From: Desulfobaculum sp044987625
GTDB taxonomy: Bacteria > Desulfobacterota > Desulfovibrionia > Desulfovibrionales > Desulfovibrionaceae
Assembly (NCBI RefSeq): GCF_044987625.1
Contig: NZ_JBJDSB010000002.1
Span: 744,001-808,000 of the forward strand
Length of the DNA: 64,000 nt
Direction: 5' to 3'
Shown one piece after another: positions 34,390-44,127 of the stretch. Position 1 is the first letter of the stretch; each line of letters begins with the position of its first letter. The notes beneath the pieces are model-generated. The model saw only the letters and a list, made by a program, of their open reading frames with translations. It did no database searches and was not told where the DNA came from. Position numbers and translations under genes: made by a program.

Positions 34390-36138
34390 ATGGCAAAGTT
34401 CGATTCTGGAGTGATTGCAGCCATCAAGTCGCGGCTCGACATTGTCGAGCTGGTCCGCAGATATGTGGACCTGAAGCGCGCTGGTGGTCGTTGGATGGCT
34501 CCATGTCCGTTCCATCAGGAAACCAAACCGTCCTTCACGGTGCATCCGGACGGATATTTTTATTGTTTTGGATGCCGAGCGTCCGGTGATGTGATAGATT
34601 TCTACTGTCAGATCAACGGACTGGACTTCCGCGAAGGGCTGACGCAGCTTGCCGAGGAACTCGGCGTGGAGCTGGCCACCGTTAAGCCGGATCCGGAGGC
34701 GGATGCCAGACGCCGCGCGCGCAGCGACAGCATTAAGATGCACTCGCTGGCCGGAGAGTTCTTTCGCGCGAATCTGGACGCGCCTTCGGGCAAGATCGCG
34801 CGGGACTACATCGTCTCACGCGGGCTTTCGCCGGAGGTGGTTTCGGCGTTTGGGCTGGGATACAGCCTGGACGACTGGCACGCGCTGGAAAAGCACCTGC
34901 GCGCCCGGGGCTTTGCCCCCGACCGCGCGGCAGCCGCAGGCTTGCTGGTAAAGAACGAACGGGGCAATGTTTACGACCGGTTTCGCGGCCGGCTCATGTT
35001 CCCCATACATAACCTTTCAGGTCAGGTTATTGCCTTTGGCGCGCGAACGCTCACAGGCAACGACCCGAAATACCTCAACAGCAGCGAATCGCCCATCTAT
35101 GTGAAGGGCGACCACCTCTACGGTCTGTTTCAGGCCCGCCGGACCATAGCGCACAAGAAAACCGCGCTGCTCACGGAGGGCTATACGGACGTTCTGTCCC
35201 TGCACCAGTACGGCTTCACCAATGCCTGCGGCGTGCTGGGAACGGCGCTGACTCCGCATCAGGTGCGGCGTCTTGGTGGCTTCTGCTCCGACCTGTACCT
35301 TGTCTTTGACGGCGACGGTGCAGGGCGCAAGGCGGCACTGCGCTCCAGCGAGATGATTCTTGAACAGGGGCTCAAGTGTCGCGTGGTCCTTCTGCCCGAT
35401 GGCGAGGACGTGGACAGCCTGTTGCAGACGCAAGGGGCGGACGCGTTCGCGCAGCTTATGGAATCGGCAGAGGACGGACTCAAGTTCTGTCTGAGAACCG
35501 TTGGGCGCACCTCAACACGGGAAATGGTGGACTGGGTCCACAAGTTCCTAAGCGGGCTGAAAAACCCGGAGTGGAAATCCTCGCTGATTTCCGAGGTGGC
35601 CCTCAATATAGGACTAAACGAACAGGATTTACGAAAACGTCTGCAGGCCAGCACGCGTGAAGCGGCTGCCGCCTCAGGCGGTGCGGGTTCTGGTGGTGGA
35701 AACCAGCCACGCCGGACCGCTCAGTCCACACGGGGAGAAAAGCTTGACCGCCAGCTCATGCGGTTTGCCGTACGCAACCCCCGCTTTGTGCGGGAGCTGG
35801 AATCAAGGGGCATGGGGGAAGCTCTTTCAACCCCCTTCGCCAATGGTCTGTGGGGAAAGATGGTCACCCAACCGGATGCCGATATCTTTGCGTTGCTTAC
35901 GGAACCGGAAAAGCGGTATTGGGTGGAATGCAACCTTGATGGACCGGACAGCGAAGAGCAAGTGGACAAAGAGTGGTGCGATGTGTGCGAGCATCTTTCG
36001 CGCGTCCAGTTGAACTGCCAAAAGCGGTTCACCATCGACGCCTTGCGACGGGCGCAAATGAATGGCGACCACGCCGAAGTGCAGCGGCTGTTGCAGTTGC
36101 AGCAGGAGATCTTAGGGAGGCTAGATGAGCAACATTAA
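34390..36138 (+). CDS. dnaG: DNA primase
   Basis: Makes RNA primers at the replication fork. The 582-residue protein has the CHC2-type zinc site (Cys39, His42, Cys59, Cys62), the primase core (DRFRGRLMFPI, GFGAR-like AFGARTL) and the TOPRIM motifs EGYTDV and DGDGAGRKA. A linker with SGGAGSGGGN (near 440-450) leads to the C-terminal helicase-binding region. GGAAAGG precedes the ATG at 34390; an upstream in-frame ATG (34339) lacks a site. It overlaps rpoD by 14 bases. Confidence 0.95.
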   Translation: MAKFDSGVIAAIKSRLDIVELVRRYVDLKRAGGRWMAPCPFHQETKPSFTVHPDGYFYCFGCRASGDVIDFYCQINGLDFREGLTQLAEELGVELATVKPDPEADARRRARSDSIKMHSLAGEFFRANLDAPSGKIARDYIVSRGLSPEVVSAFGLGYSLDDWHALEKHLRARGFAPDRAAAAGLLVKNERGNVYDRFRGRLMFPIHNLSGQVIAFGARTLTGNDPKYLNSSESPIYVKGDHLYGLFQARRTIAHKKTALLTEGYTDVLSLHQYGFTNACGVLGTALTPHQVRRLGGFCSDLYLVFDGDGAGRKAALRSSEMILEQGLKCRVVLLPDGEDVDSLLQTQGADAFAQLMESAEDGLKFCLRTVGRTSTREMVDWVHKFLSGLKNPEWKSSLISEVALNIGLNEQDLRKRLQASTREAAAASGGAGSGGGNQPRRTAQSTRGEKLDRQLMRFAVRNPRFVRELESRGMGEALSTPFANGLWGKMVTQPDADIFALLTEPEKRYWVECNLDGPDSEEQVDKEWCDVCEHLSRVQLNCQKRFTIDALRRAQMNGDHAEVQRLLQLQQEILGRLDEQH

Positions 36139-37894
36139 GGAAATCCAGCAGATCAAGGCGTTGATCGCGCAGGGCAAGAAAAAGGGCTTTCTGACCTTTG
36201 ATGAAGTCAGCAAGGCGCTGCCCTCCGAAATCAACAAGCCGGATCAGATCGAAGAAGTCATCGGCATCTTCGAGCAGATGGACATCGCCATCGTCGACAC
36301 CGAAAAGGAAGGCGACGAAATCCGCTTGGCCAATGCGCAGGAGAGCAGCGACGACGACTCCGGTCTGGAACTGGCCGAGAGCGAGGAAAGCTCTACGGAC
36401 TACGCCTCGCGTAGCACGGATCCCGTGCGTATGTACCTGCGCGAGATGGGCGCTGTGTCCCTGCTCGACCGTGACGGCGAGGTGGACATCGCCAAAAAGA
36501 TCGAAGAGGGCGAGCTGGACGTCTTGTACGCCCTTGTCGAAGTGCCCGTCGCCATCGAAGAACTGGTCTCCATTGGTGAGGACCTTGAGGACGGCAGCGT
36601 CAAGCTCAAGGACGTCGTGAAGACCATCGAGGAAGACGACCCCAGCGAAGACGAGATGAACCAGCGCCAGCGCGTTATTCACCTCCTCAACGAAATCGGG
36701 GAAATCTACATCGACAAGCGCGACCTGTACATCAAGCAGGACGAGTGCGCCACCACGGAAAAGAAAGTGGTCGATCTCCAGCAGGAGATTTTGGACTACA
36801 AGGAAAACATCGTTAACAGGCTGCGTGACATCAAGCTCGAAAAGACGCTTATCGACGGCATCATCGAGCGTGTGAACGACTACGTGCGCCAGATGCACAA
36901 CTGTCAGCGCGACCTTTCCGCCTACCTGCTGTCCACCGGTAAGCCCACGCAGGAAATCCGCGACCTGTTCGACCAGCTCGACGCCCGCGAGATTAATCCC
37001 GTGGTCGCCGCTGGCGAGCTGGGACTCACCGTGGAGGAGATGTTCTCCTTTAAGGAAATCATCTCCGGCAAGATTGAAATCCTCAAGCGCCTTGAGGACA
37101 AGTGCTGCCATCAGGTGCACGACCTTGAAGAAGTGCTGTGGCGCATCAAACACGGCAACCGCATGGCCTACCGCGCCAAGCAGGAGCTTATCCGCGCAAA
37201 CCTGCGCCTTGTCGTGTCCATCGCCAAAAAGTACACGAACCGTGGCCTCCAGTTCCTGGACCTGATTCAGGAAGGCAACATCGGCCTCATGAAGGCCGTG
37301 GACAAGTTCGAGTACCAGCGCGGCTACAAGTTCTCGACCTACGCCACGTGGTGGATTCGTCAGGCCATTACCCGCGCCATTGCGGACCAGGCCCGGACGA
37401 TTCGTATCCCCGTGCATATGATAGAGACCATCAACAAACTTATCCGCACCTCGCGCTACCTTGTGCAGGAGCTGGGACGCGACCCAACGCCGGAAGAAAT
37501 CGCCGAGCGTATGGACTACCCGCTGGACAAGGTGAAGAAGGTGCTCAAAATCGCCAAGGAACCCATCTCCCTCGAAACGCCCATCGGCGACGAAGAGGAT
37601 TCGAGCCTTGGAGATTTTATCGAAGACAAGAAGGCCGCCGCACCCGCAGAGGAAGTGGTCAACACCAAGCTTGGCGAACAGATTGCCGGAGTGCTGTCCG
37701 ACCTGACCCCCCGCGAGGAACAGGTGCTGCGCAAGCGCTTTGGCATCGGCGAGAAGAGCGACCACACCCTCGAAGAGGTCGGCAAACTCTTCAACGTCAC
37801 GCGTGAGCGTATTCGTCAGATTGAAGCAAAGGCACTGCGCAAACTGCGCCACCCCGTCAGGAGTGCCCAGCTGAGGTCGTACTACGAAAACTAG
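36125..37894 (+). CDS. rpoD: Primary sigma factor RpoD (sigma-70)
   Basis: Housekeeping sigma factor, 589 residues. Region 1.1 is the N-terminal ALIAQGKKKGFLTFDEVSKAL. Region 1.2 has DPVRMYLREMG, region 2 has RLVVSIAKKYTNRGLQFLD and FSTYATWWIRQAI, region 3 follows, and region 4.2 has LEEVGKLFNVTRERIRQIEA. A non-conserved acidic insert lies between 1.2 and 2, as in proteobacterial RpoD. The ribosome-binding site (GGGAGG) and start lie inside dnaG. A strong terminator closes the cluster. Confidence 0.97.
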   Translation: MSNIKEIQQIKALIAQGKKKGFLTFDEVSKALPSEINKPDQIEEVIGIFEQMDIAIVDTEKEGDEIRLANAQESSDDDSGLELAESEESSTDYASRSTDPVRMYLREMGAVSLLDRDGEVDIAKKIEEGELDVLYALVEVPVAIEELVSIGEDLEDGSVKLKDVVKTIEEDDPSEDEMNQRQRVIHLLNEIGEIYIDKRDLYIKQDECATTEKKVVDLQQEILDYKENIVNRLRDIKLEKTLIDGIIERVNDYVRQMHNCQRDLSAYLLSTGKPTQEIRDLFDQLDAREINPVVAAGELGLTVEEMFSFKEIISGKIEILKRLEDKCCHQVHDLEEVLWRIKHGNRMAYRAKQELIRANLRLVVSIAKKYTNRGLQFLDLIQEGNIGLMKAVDKFEYQRGYKFSTYATWWIRQAITRAIADQARTIRIPVHMIETINKLIRTSRYLVQELGRDPTPEEIAERMDYPLDKVKKVLKIAKEPISLETPIGDEEDSSLGDFIEDKKAAAPAEEVVNTKLGEQIAGVLSDLTPREEQVLRKRFGIGEKSDHTLEEVGKLFNVTRERIRQIEAKALRKLRHPVRSAQLRSYYEN

Positions 37895-37920
37895 CCTTAC
37901 GCCTCCCTGCTCAGACATCG

Positions 37921-37957
37921 CGGCCCGCATGGCTTACCATGCGGGCCGTTTGCGTTT
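37921..37957 (+). terminator. Terminator after rpoD
   Basis: Perfect 12-bp arms (37921-37932, 37937-37948), 4-base loop, then TTTGCGTTT. Confidence 0.85.
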
Positions 37958-38010
37958 GGCAGGGCAGGGCGCCTTTTGACGCATTGATGCGCCTGGAGTA
38001 TTTTGCAGGT

Positions 38011-38709
38011 ATGAGTGGAATTCGGTTCTTTTGGCGCAGGCAGCGCGCGTGGCGCGGTGTGGCGTGCGCTGTGGCTATGGCGCTTTTCCTTCTTGTGGGG
38101 CACGGCACCGGGTGCACGACGGCCGCGGATGAACTGGCATGGGCCAAGTGGATTCCCGACGGTGACACCGTTCAGCTTGTTGGCGGCACATGGGTGCGGC
38201 TGACGGGCATTGATGCGCCGGAAACAGGCAAGCATGGCGCGCCGGGGCAGTACTATTCCGGCCGCTCGCGCGGCGCGTTGCAGGAGCTTGTGGGCGGGCG
38301 TCCGTTTCATGTGCGCCCGGTTGGGCGCGGCACGGACCGCTATGGCCGGGTGCTTGGTGAAATCATTTTGCTGGATGGCACCAATGTGAACGAGGAACTT
38401 TTGCGCAGTGGGCATGCCTCGCTGTATTGGTTCCCCGACCATCCGGCGGAGCTCATCTCGCGCTATATCGCTGTGCAGCGCGAGGCCATCAGCCACGAGC
38501 GCGGTTTTTGGCCGCGCGTGCTTGGTCAGCCCGTGGCGCGCGGGCCGTGGGTGGGCAACGCCAGAAGCCGCCGCGCGTATCCGGCGGGCAACAGCCGAGT
38601 GAAAAAGATATCCCCCCGCAACCGCGTGGAGTTCTCCTCGCTGGAGGACGTCTATATGCACGGCTATAGCGCCGCGCGTTCACTTTCGCCGTGGTGGCAG
38701 GTGCAGTGA
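38011..38709 (+). CDS. Thermonuclease-like (SNase) protein, exported
   Basis: Staphylococcal-nuclease-fold protein of 232 residues. A hydrophobic N-terminal segment (about 15-35) ending near TGC suggests export, perhaps as a lipoprotein. SNase motifs are present: IPDGDTVQLVGG, VRLTGIDAPETG, GRGTDRYGRVLGEI and NEELLRSGHA, so the main catalytic Arg and acidic residues are in place. It could degrade nucleic acids in the periplasm or outside. The start is uncertain: ATG 38011 has GGAG 12 bases upstream, and the frame is open to 37939. Confidence 0.85.
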   Translation: MSGIRFFWRRQRAWRGVACAVAMALFLLVGHGTGCTTAADELAWAKWIPDGDTVQLVGGTWVRLTGIDAPETGKHGAPGQYYSGRSRGALQELVGGRPFHVRPVGRGTDRYGRVLGEIILLDGTNVNEELLRSGHASLYWFPDHPAELISRYIAVQREAISHERGFWPRVLGQPVARGPWVGNARSRRAYPAGNSRVKKISPRNRVEFSSLEDVYMHGYSAARSLSPWWQVQ

Positions 38710-39103
38710 TCGTGTCGTAAGGCTCTGATTTGTATTGTGCTTTCCATTTTTGTCATTTGAAAAATTTCAGAAATGGCAAAAATTCTCTTTCTGTTTGACG
38801 CTGTTCTGCGAAAACCGTATTCTGACCGACCCTTACATGAGATAATGGGGAATATGCCCGGCTTGGCGCTGGTTCACGCGTTTGTGCGCGGCCACGCGCC
38901 GCCGCTGGCGCAAAAGGCCCACAGCGCGCTTTTTTGCCGCCGCCATGTGCGCCCTTTGCCCGCCGCAAGCCGCGAGGCTATGGCGCGCCGCCATCCGCCG
39001 CCGGGCATCCTGATAGTTGCTGAGTCTGCCCCGGCTGCGTGCGCCTTTTGGCTATGGCGCGGCCCCGCGTGCGACCCCGTGCGGTGGGGAAGGGAGCAGA
39101 CCG
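38710..39103 (+). other. Intergenic region upstream of the glutamate synthase gene
   Basis: About 390 bases. The first 120 are AT-rich and contain the promoter at 38795-38823. The rest is GC-rich with open frames that do not look like genes, and probably forms a long leader. Confidence 0.55.
38795..38823 (+). promoter_or_regulatory. Candidate sigma-70 promoter of gltB
   Basis: TTGACG (38795-38800), 17-base spacer, TATTCT (38818-38823). Five of six -35 bases and four of six -10 bases match consensus. It lies in the AT-rich stretch before the gene. Confidence 0.55.
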
Positions 39104-42100
39104 ATGGACCTCAAACTTTTCAGCAGAGCCTCGGTGTACCGCAAGAGGGAACAATCAATGCAACGCACTCCAATCGCCCAAGAACAAGATGCATGCGCAA
39201 TCATAGCCTTTATCGATAAGCGTGGGCGCTCGTCCCACGCCAACATCGTCAAGACCATAGAAGCCCTAAAAAAGATGGCCCACCGCTCGGGCGACATCAA
39301 CAACGAAGGCGACGGCTGCGGCGTCATGACGGACATCCCGCGCGAGGTATGGGCGGGGCGTCTGGAAAAAGCCGGACTGTCGCGCCATTTGGCCGAGAGC
39401 CGTGGCTTTTTTGTTGGGCATATTTTGCTCCCCCACCAGACGCGCGACAACGCGGACACCATTATGTCCCGCGTGCGCGCCCTGTTTGCCGAGCGCGGCG
39501 CGGAGCTGCTGCACGAAGTCATCGGCAACACGCGTGACGGGGAGCTTGGTCCGCTGGCCGCTGCCGAAGCGCCGCTGTTTTGGCAGGTGGCGGGCATTCT
39601 GCCGCAGGCGGAGCTGAATTCCGGCGGTCGCGTGTTGTTTGATGTGCAGATGGCAGTGGAGGCGGAGCTTCCGGACATCCACATCGCGTCCCTGTCCACG
39701 GATAGTGTGGTCTACAAGCTGCGCGGCGTGCCGGACCTGTTACCCCGCGTCTATCCCGACTTGCAGAATCCCGAGACGCGCTCGGTGATGACCCTTGGCC
39801 ACAGCCGCTATTCCACCAACACGCTGCCCACTGTGGAGCGTTCCCAGCCGTTCTCCATGCTGGGCCATAACGGCGAAATCAACACCATTGAGCGCCTGCG
39901 CAGCACCGCCCGCACCCTTGGCATTGAGCCAGTGCCCGGCGGAAGCGACTCGCAGGACCTCGACCGCATTCTGCAGGGCCTCGTCAACATCTATGGCTTT
40001 GAGCCTATGGAAGCCTTTGCCATGGTCTTTCCGGCGGTGCACTCCGAGGTGGCGGCCTACCATAAGGACCTGCAGGACGTGTACGCCTATTACCGCTGGT
40101 TCTTCCCGCCGTCCGCGCAGGGACCGGCGGCGGTCATTGCGCGGCACGGGCATGTGGTCATGGGCAGTGTGGACGCCCTTGGCCTGCGCCCGCTGTGGTT
40201 TGGCGAGTCCGACTACGATTATTTCCTGTCCTCGGAGAAGGGCGTTGTGGATATTGAGTTCAACGCCGCAGACCCCAAGCCCCTTGCTCCGGGCGAGAAG
40301 ATTGCCATCATCTCCGGGCACGAGCGGCGCGGCGTGGTGCTGGATTACTCCGCCTACCAGCGCCGCCTTGCCAAGCTGATGACGGGCCGCAAAAAGGTGC
40401 TGGGCGCAGTGAGCGGCCTGTACGAGGCCATTCCGCCGCAGAAGGACGCCATGCCGTCCCTGCGGGAGTTCCTTGGCCGCAGCGACACTGCCCATACAGA
40501 GGACGACCTTGTGTCCACCAACGCCCTTGGGGCGCTGGGCTGGCAGAAGTACGACGTGGATATGCGCCAGAAGGTTGCCACCACGGGCCGTCCGGTTATC
40601 GGCTCCATGGGTCATATGGGACCGCTGGCCTGCCTGAACGAAGACGCGCTGCCCTGCATTGCCGAGTATTTTAAGGAAAACGTGGCCGTGGTGACCAACC
40701 CCGCCATCGACCGCGAGCGCGAGGCGGACCATTTCTCCACGCGCGTCATCCTGGGTGACAGACCGGACGCGGCGGGCGGCAAGTCGCCCTCGCCTGTGGG
40801 TTTGAGCCTGAGTACGCCGCTACTACTGGGCGGCTGCTTCGGCGACGCTGTATCCCATGCGGAAATGGCGGACATTGCCCATGCCTTTGGCACGCAGACC
40901 TTGGCCGAGGTGCTGGACTTCTTCAGCGCCCAGCGCCGCGACGCTTCGCGCTACCACGTGATGGACGCCACGTTTGACGCCAAGGGCGGTGGCCTACGCC
41001 AGCGTCTTGATGTGCTGTGTGATGAAGCGTGCGAGGCCGTGCGCGGCGGTGCGGTCATCCTTGTGGTGGACGACGCCGCAACCTTTGAGGACGGGCGCGT
41101 GTTCATCGACCCCGGCCTTGTGGTTGCCAGCCTTGGTCAGGCGCTGAGCAGCGCCGGACTGCGGCGCGACTGCTCCATCGTGGTGCGCAGCGCGGCCATC
41201 CGCAACCTGCATGACATCATGTTCCTGCTGGGCCTTGGCGCGGACGCGCTGAACCCGTACCTCATCTGGCGCATGGCCCGCGAGCACGCCACGGAATCCC
41301 GCCCGGCGGAGCACGTTATCCGTGTGACCATGGACGTGCTGCAGAAGGGCATCGAGAAGGTCATGTCCACCATGGGCATCCATGAGTTGTGCGGCTACGG
41401 GCGCATTTTCTCCTCCATCGGCCTTGCTGATGACCTTGCAGACGTGTTTGGCTGCCCCAATTTCTGCTTCTCGCAGCGCAAGGGCTTGTCCTTTGCCCGC
41501 CTTGAGGCCATGGGCGCAATGCGCCTTGAGCGCGCAACCGCCGCCGAAGACCTGCCCCTGTGGCGCGACCCGCGCCGCAACGTGAAGGTCGGCCGCATTC
41601 TGCGCGCCGCTGCGGAAGGGCGCTCCGGCTACCGCGAGATGGCCCAGAAGCTGCGCGAAGTGGAGCGCGAATCCCCCGTTGCCCTGCGCCACCTGATGGA
41701 TTTTCATCCCAAGGCGGACCAGCCGGAATTGGCTATGAGCGATGTGGATATCTCCTGCGGCGACCACGCCATGCCGCTGGTTATACCGGCCATGTCCTTT
41801 GGCTCGCAGGGTGAGAACTCGTTCCGCACCTATGCCGAGGCCGCCAAGGAATTGAACATCGTGTGCATGAACGGCGAGGGCGGCGAAATTCCGGACATGA
41901 TGGGACGCTACCGCAAAAACCGTGGCCAGCAGATTGCGTCCGGACGCTTTGGCGTGTTTATGGACTTCCTCAATTCCGCCGATTTTCTGGAAATCAAGAT
42001 CGGGCAGGGGGCCAAGCCCGGTGAGGGCGGCCATCTGCCGGGCCAGAAGGTGTCGGACATGGTGGGCGAGGCGCGCCACTGCAAGCCGGGAATCGCGCTG

Positions 42101-43726
42101 ATTTCTCCGTCCAACCATCACGACATCTACTCCATTGAGGATTTGGCGCAGATTATTGCGGAGCTGAAAACCGCCAACCCCGGCGCGCGCATCAGCGTGA
42201 AGATACCCGTCACCAGCGGCGTGGGCACCATTGCCGTTGGCGTTGCCAAGGCCGGGGCGGACATTGTGAACGTGTCCGGCTTTGACGGCGGCACCGGAGC
42301 GGCGCGCGAGCATGCCAAAAAATACGTTGGCCTGCCCGCCGAGATAGGCGTCTCTCTTGCGCATCGCGCCCTTGTGGAATCCGGCCTGCGCGAACGCGTG
42401 GAGCTGTGGTGCGACGGCGGCATGCGCTCCGGCGCGGACGTTTTGAAAATGATTATGCTGGGTGCGGACCGTGTTGGGCTTGGTACTGTGGCGCTCATGG
42501 GCCTTGGCTGCATCAGTTGCCAGCGGTGCCATCTGGACAAGTGCCCCAAGGGCATCTCCACCCAGCTGCGCACCAAGGAACAGGCCGCAGAGCGCGGCGT
42601 AAAGGGCTTTACTCCCGTTCAGGTCGCGGCGGAGACGGGCAACCTTGTCCGCCTGCTGGGCTACATCGGCGAGGAGATGCGCTCCATTCTTGCCCGCCTT
42701 GGCGTGCGGCGTCTTGCCGACGTCGTGGGCCGTACGGACCTGCTGGAGCAGGCCATACTTGACGACGCGGTGGACCTGTCCTCCATTCTCAACGCGCCGT
42801 GCGACGCCATCGCCAGCGCAGGGGCTGAGCCTGTGCGTACCACGCGAAAGCCCCTCGACTACCTGACGCGCCTTATCTCCGACATCGCCATGACATCCTT
42901 TGGCGAGGACGAGACAACCAGCGTGCGGTACACGGAGCAGGGCATCCGCAGTGTGGACCGCGCCGTGGGCACCTATCTGGCCGGCGCCATGAGCCGTGAA
43001 TTCGGCCCCGGTACTGACCGCCATGCCTACCTGCGCTTTGACGCGTCCGTTCCGGGCAATGGCCTGTGCGCGTTCAACATTCCGGGCATTGACTGCATCG
43101 TGAATGGCGGAACGCAGGACGGCACGGCCAAGGGCTGCTTTGGCGGCAGCGTTGGTGTGTTTAAGGAAGCCAACTGGCAGGGGAAGCGCATTGATGGCTC
43201 CACGGGCAAGAGCTTTGCCTACGGCGCTATTGGCGGCACGCTGATGGTGCAGAATTATGCCGATTCGCGTGCGTGCGTGCGCTTGTCCGGTGCGGACGCC
43301 ATCTTTGGCGCGCGCATCACTGCCCCCGTCAGCGACGAGAGCGGTAATCTGGCTTCCCGCGCGCACCTGAAGGGCTTTGCCTTTGAGTATATGACGGGCG
43401 GACGAGCCGTTGTGCTGGGCGATCCGGGACCGTGGATGTGCGCCGGTATGACTGGCGGCGTCATCTACCAGTGCCTGTATCCGGAATACGGCTTTACCAA
43501 GGCCTCCGTGGTGCGGCGTTTGGCCACGAGCGCGGATGTGGGCGTTATGCCCCTTGATGAAGCGGGCTTGGACGATGTCCGCGAATTGCTGGAGCGGTAT
43601 ATAAATGAACTGCGCAGCAGTTTTCAGGACGATGAGGCGGACGCGGTGCAGGAACTGCTGCGTGATGCATCCGAACGCTTTGTGGTTATTGCCCCAGCGC
43701 ACAAAAATCCGCCCAAAGCCGAATGA
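39104..43726 (+). CDS. gltB: Glutamate synthase large subunit, full length
   Basis: Transfers the amide of glutamine to 2-oxoglutarate to give two glutamates. The roughly 1540-residue chain has all GOGAT domains. An Ntn glutaminase domain has a Cys in DACAII that becomes the N-terminal nucleophile after processing. A central domain follows (VVTNPAIDREREAD), then the FMN barrel (KIGQGAKPGEGG, SGFDGGTGAA), the [3Fe-4S] motif CISCQRCHLDKC, and a C-terminal GXGXG helix with NGGTQDGTAKGCFGG. No small subunit lies beside it, so it may use ferredoxin or the split system at 47-52 kb. ATG 39104 and ATG 39158 both have usable ribosome-binding sites; the choice is open. Confidence 0.88.
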   Translation: MDLKLFSRASVYRKREQSMQRTPIAQEQDACAIIAFIDKRGRSSHANIVKTIEALKKMAHRSGDINNEGDGCGVMTDIPREVWAGRLEKAGLSRHLAESRGFFVGHILLPHQTRDNADTIMSRVRALFAERGAELLHEVIGNTRDGELGPLAAAEAPLFWQVAGILPQAELNSGGRVLFDVQMAVEAELPDIHIASLSTDSVVYKLRGVPDLLPRVYPDLQNPETRSVMTLGHSRYSTNTLPTVERSQPFSMLGHNGEINTIERLRSTARTLGIEPVPGGSDSQDLDRILQGLVNIYGFEPMEAFAMVFPAVHSEVAAYHKDLQDVYAYYRWFFPPSAQGPAAVIARHGHVVMGSVDALGLRPLWFGESDYDYFLSSEKGVVDIEFNAADPKPLAPGEKIAIISGHERRGVVLDYSAYQRRLAKLMTGRKKVLGAVSGLYEAIPPQKDAMPSLREFLGRSDTAHTEDDLVSTNALGALGWQKYDVDMRQKVATTGRPVIGSMGHMGPLACLNEDALPCIAEYFKENVAVVTNPAIDREREADHFSTRVILGDRPDAAGGKSPSPVGLSLSTPLLLGGCFGDAVSHAEMADIAHAFGTQTLAEVLDFFSAQRRDASRYHVMDATFDAKGGGLRQRLDVLCDEACEAVRGGAVILVVDDAATFEDGRVFIDPGLVVASLGQALSSAGLRRDCSIVVRSAAIRNLHDIMFLLGLGADALNPYLIWRMAREHATESRPAEHVIRVTMDVLQKGIEKVMSTMGIHELCGYGRIFSSIGLADDLADVFGCPNFCFSQRKGLSFARLEAMGAMRLERATAAEDLPLWRDPRRNVKVGRILRAAAEGRSGYREMAQKLREVERESPVALRHLMDFHPKADQPELAMSDVDISCGDHAMPLVIPAMSFGSQGENSFRTYAEAAKELNIVCMNGEGGEIPDMMGRYRKNRGQQIASGRFGVFMDFLNSADFLEIKIGQGAKPGEGGHLPGQKVSDMVGEARHCKPGIALISPSNHHDIYSIEDLAQIIAELKTANPGARISVKIPVTSGVGTIAVGVAKAGADIVNVSGFDGGTGAAREHAKKYVGLPAEIGVSLAHRALVESGLRERVELWCDGGMRSGADVLKMIMLGADRVGLGTVALMGLGCISCQRCHLDKCPKGISTQLRTKEQAAERGVKGFTPVQVAAETGNLVRLLGYIGEEMRSILARLGVRRLADVVGRTDLLEQAILDDAVDLSSILNAPCDAIASAGAEPVRTTRKPLDYLTRLISDIAMTSFGEDETTSVRYTEQGIRSVDRAVGTYLAGAMSREFGPGTDRHAYLRFDASVPGNGLCAFNIPGIDCIVNGGTQDGTAKGCFGGSVGVFKEANWQGKRIDGSTGKSFAYGAIGGTLMVQNYADSRACVRLSGADAIFGARITAPVSDESGNLASRAHLKGFAFEYMTGGRAVVLGDPGPWMCAGMTGGVIYQCLYPEYGFTKASVVRRLATSADVGVMPLDEAGLDDVRELLERYINELRSSFQDDEADAVQELLRDASERFVVIAPAHKNPPKAE

Positions 43727-43772
43727 TGGCGGCGTGGCCAAGATGAATAGGTAAAGAGATTGAACATTGTAG

Positions 43773-43805
43773 GACGGCCCCGGCATTGCCGGGGCCGTCT
43801 GTTTT
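43773..43805 (+). terminator. Terminator after gltB
   Basis: Perfect 12-bp arms (43773-43784, 43788-43799) with loop ATT, then TGTTTT. Confidence 0.85.
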
Positions 43806-43970
43806 GTGGGTGGGAAGAGCGGAGTTCTACTGGCGGAAGGCGAGGGCTTGCAGACGTTTTTGCCCTGTTATGAACAGCTTTATGATGCGCGGCCCCCGCG
43901 CGGGCCGCTGTGCTTCAATGCGCATCTGTAGTGCTACGCAATTAAATGCAAAATTATTTTAAAATAGTTG

Positions 43971-43998
43971 TTGACCCGGACGGACGTTTAATTATAAG
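43971..43998 (+). promoter_or_regulatory. Promoter of the RRM protein gene
   Basis: TTGACC (43971-43976), 16-base spacer, TATAAG (43993-43998), in a strongly AT-rich stretch (43938-44000). Five of six bases match in each box. A transcript would start near 44005. Confidence 0.65.
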
Positions 43999-44004
43999 TA
44001 GAAC

Positions 44005-44127
44005 GACATTGAGAGGGCGATGGAACGGCAGCTACACGGTGTACTGCTACGCATCACCCGAGCCGGGTAACGGCTAAACAGTGACGACCCGGTGATTTTT
44101 TCCTTTTTTCTTTTCGGAGTTTTTTTC
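44005..44127 (+). promoter_or_regulatory. Structured leader with possible attenuator
   Basis: Three competing hairpins share the same bases: 44056-44060 with 44064-44068, 44061-44065 with 44071-44075, and 44063-44068 with 44087-44092. The last is followed by TTTTTT at 44096-44101, CC and another six T residues, and would terminate transcription before the gene. Confidence 0.5.

Noticed and set aside
40994..43786. Minus-strand open frame of 930 codons opposite gltB
   Set aside because: Antisense to the FMN and GXGXG domains of glutamate synthase; no ribosome-binding site or domain.
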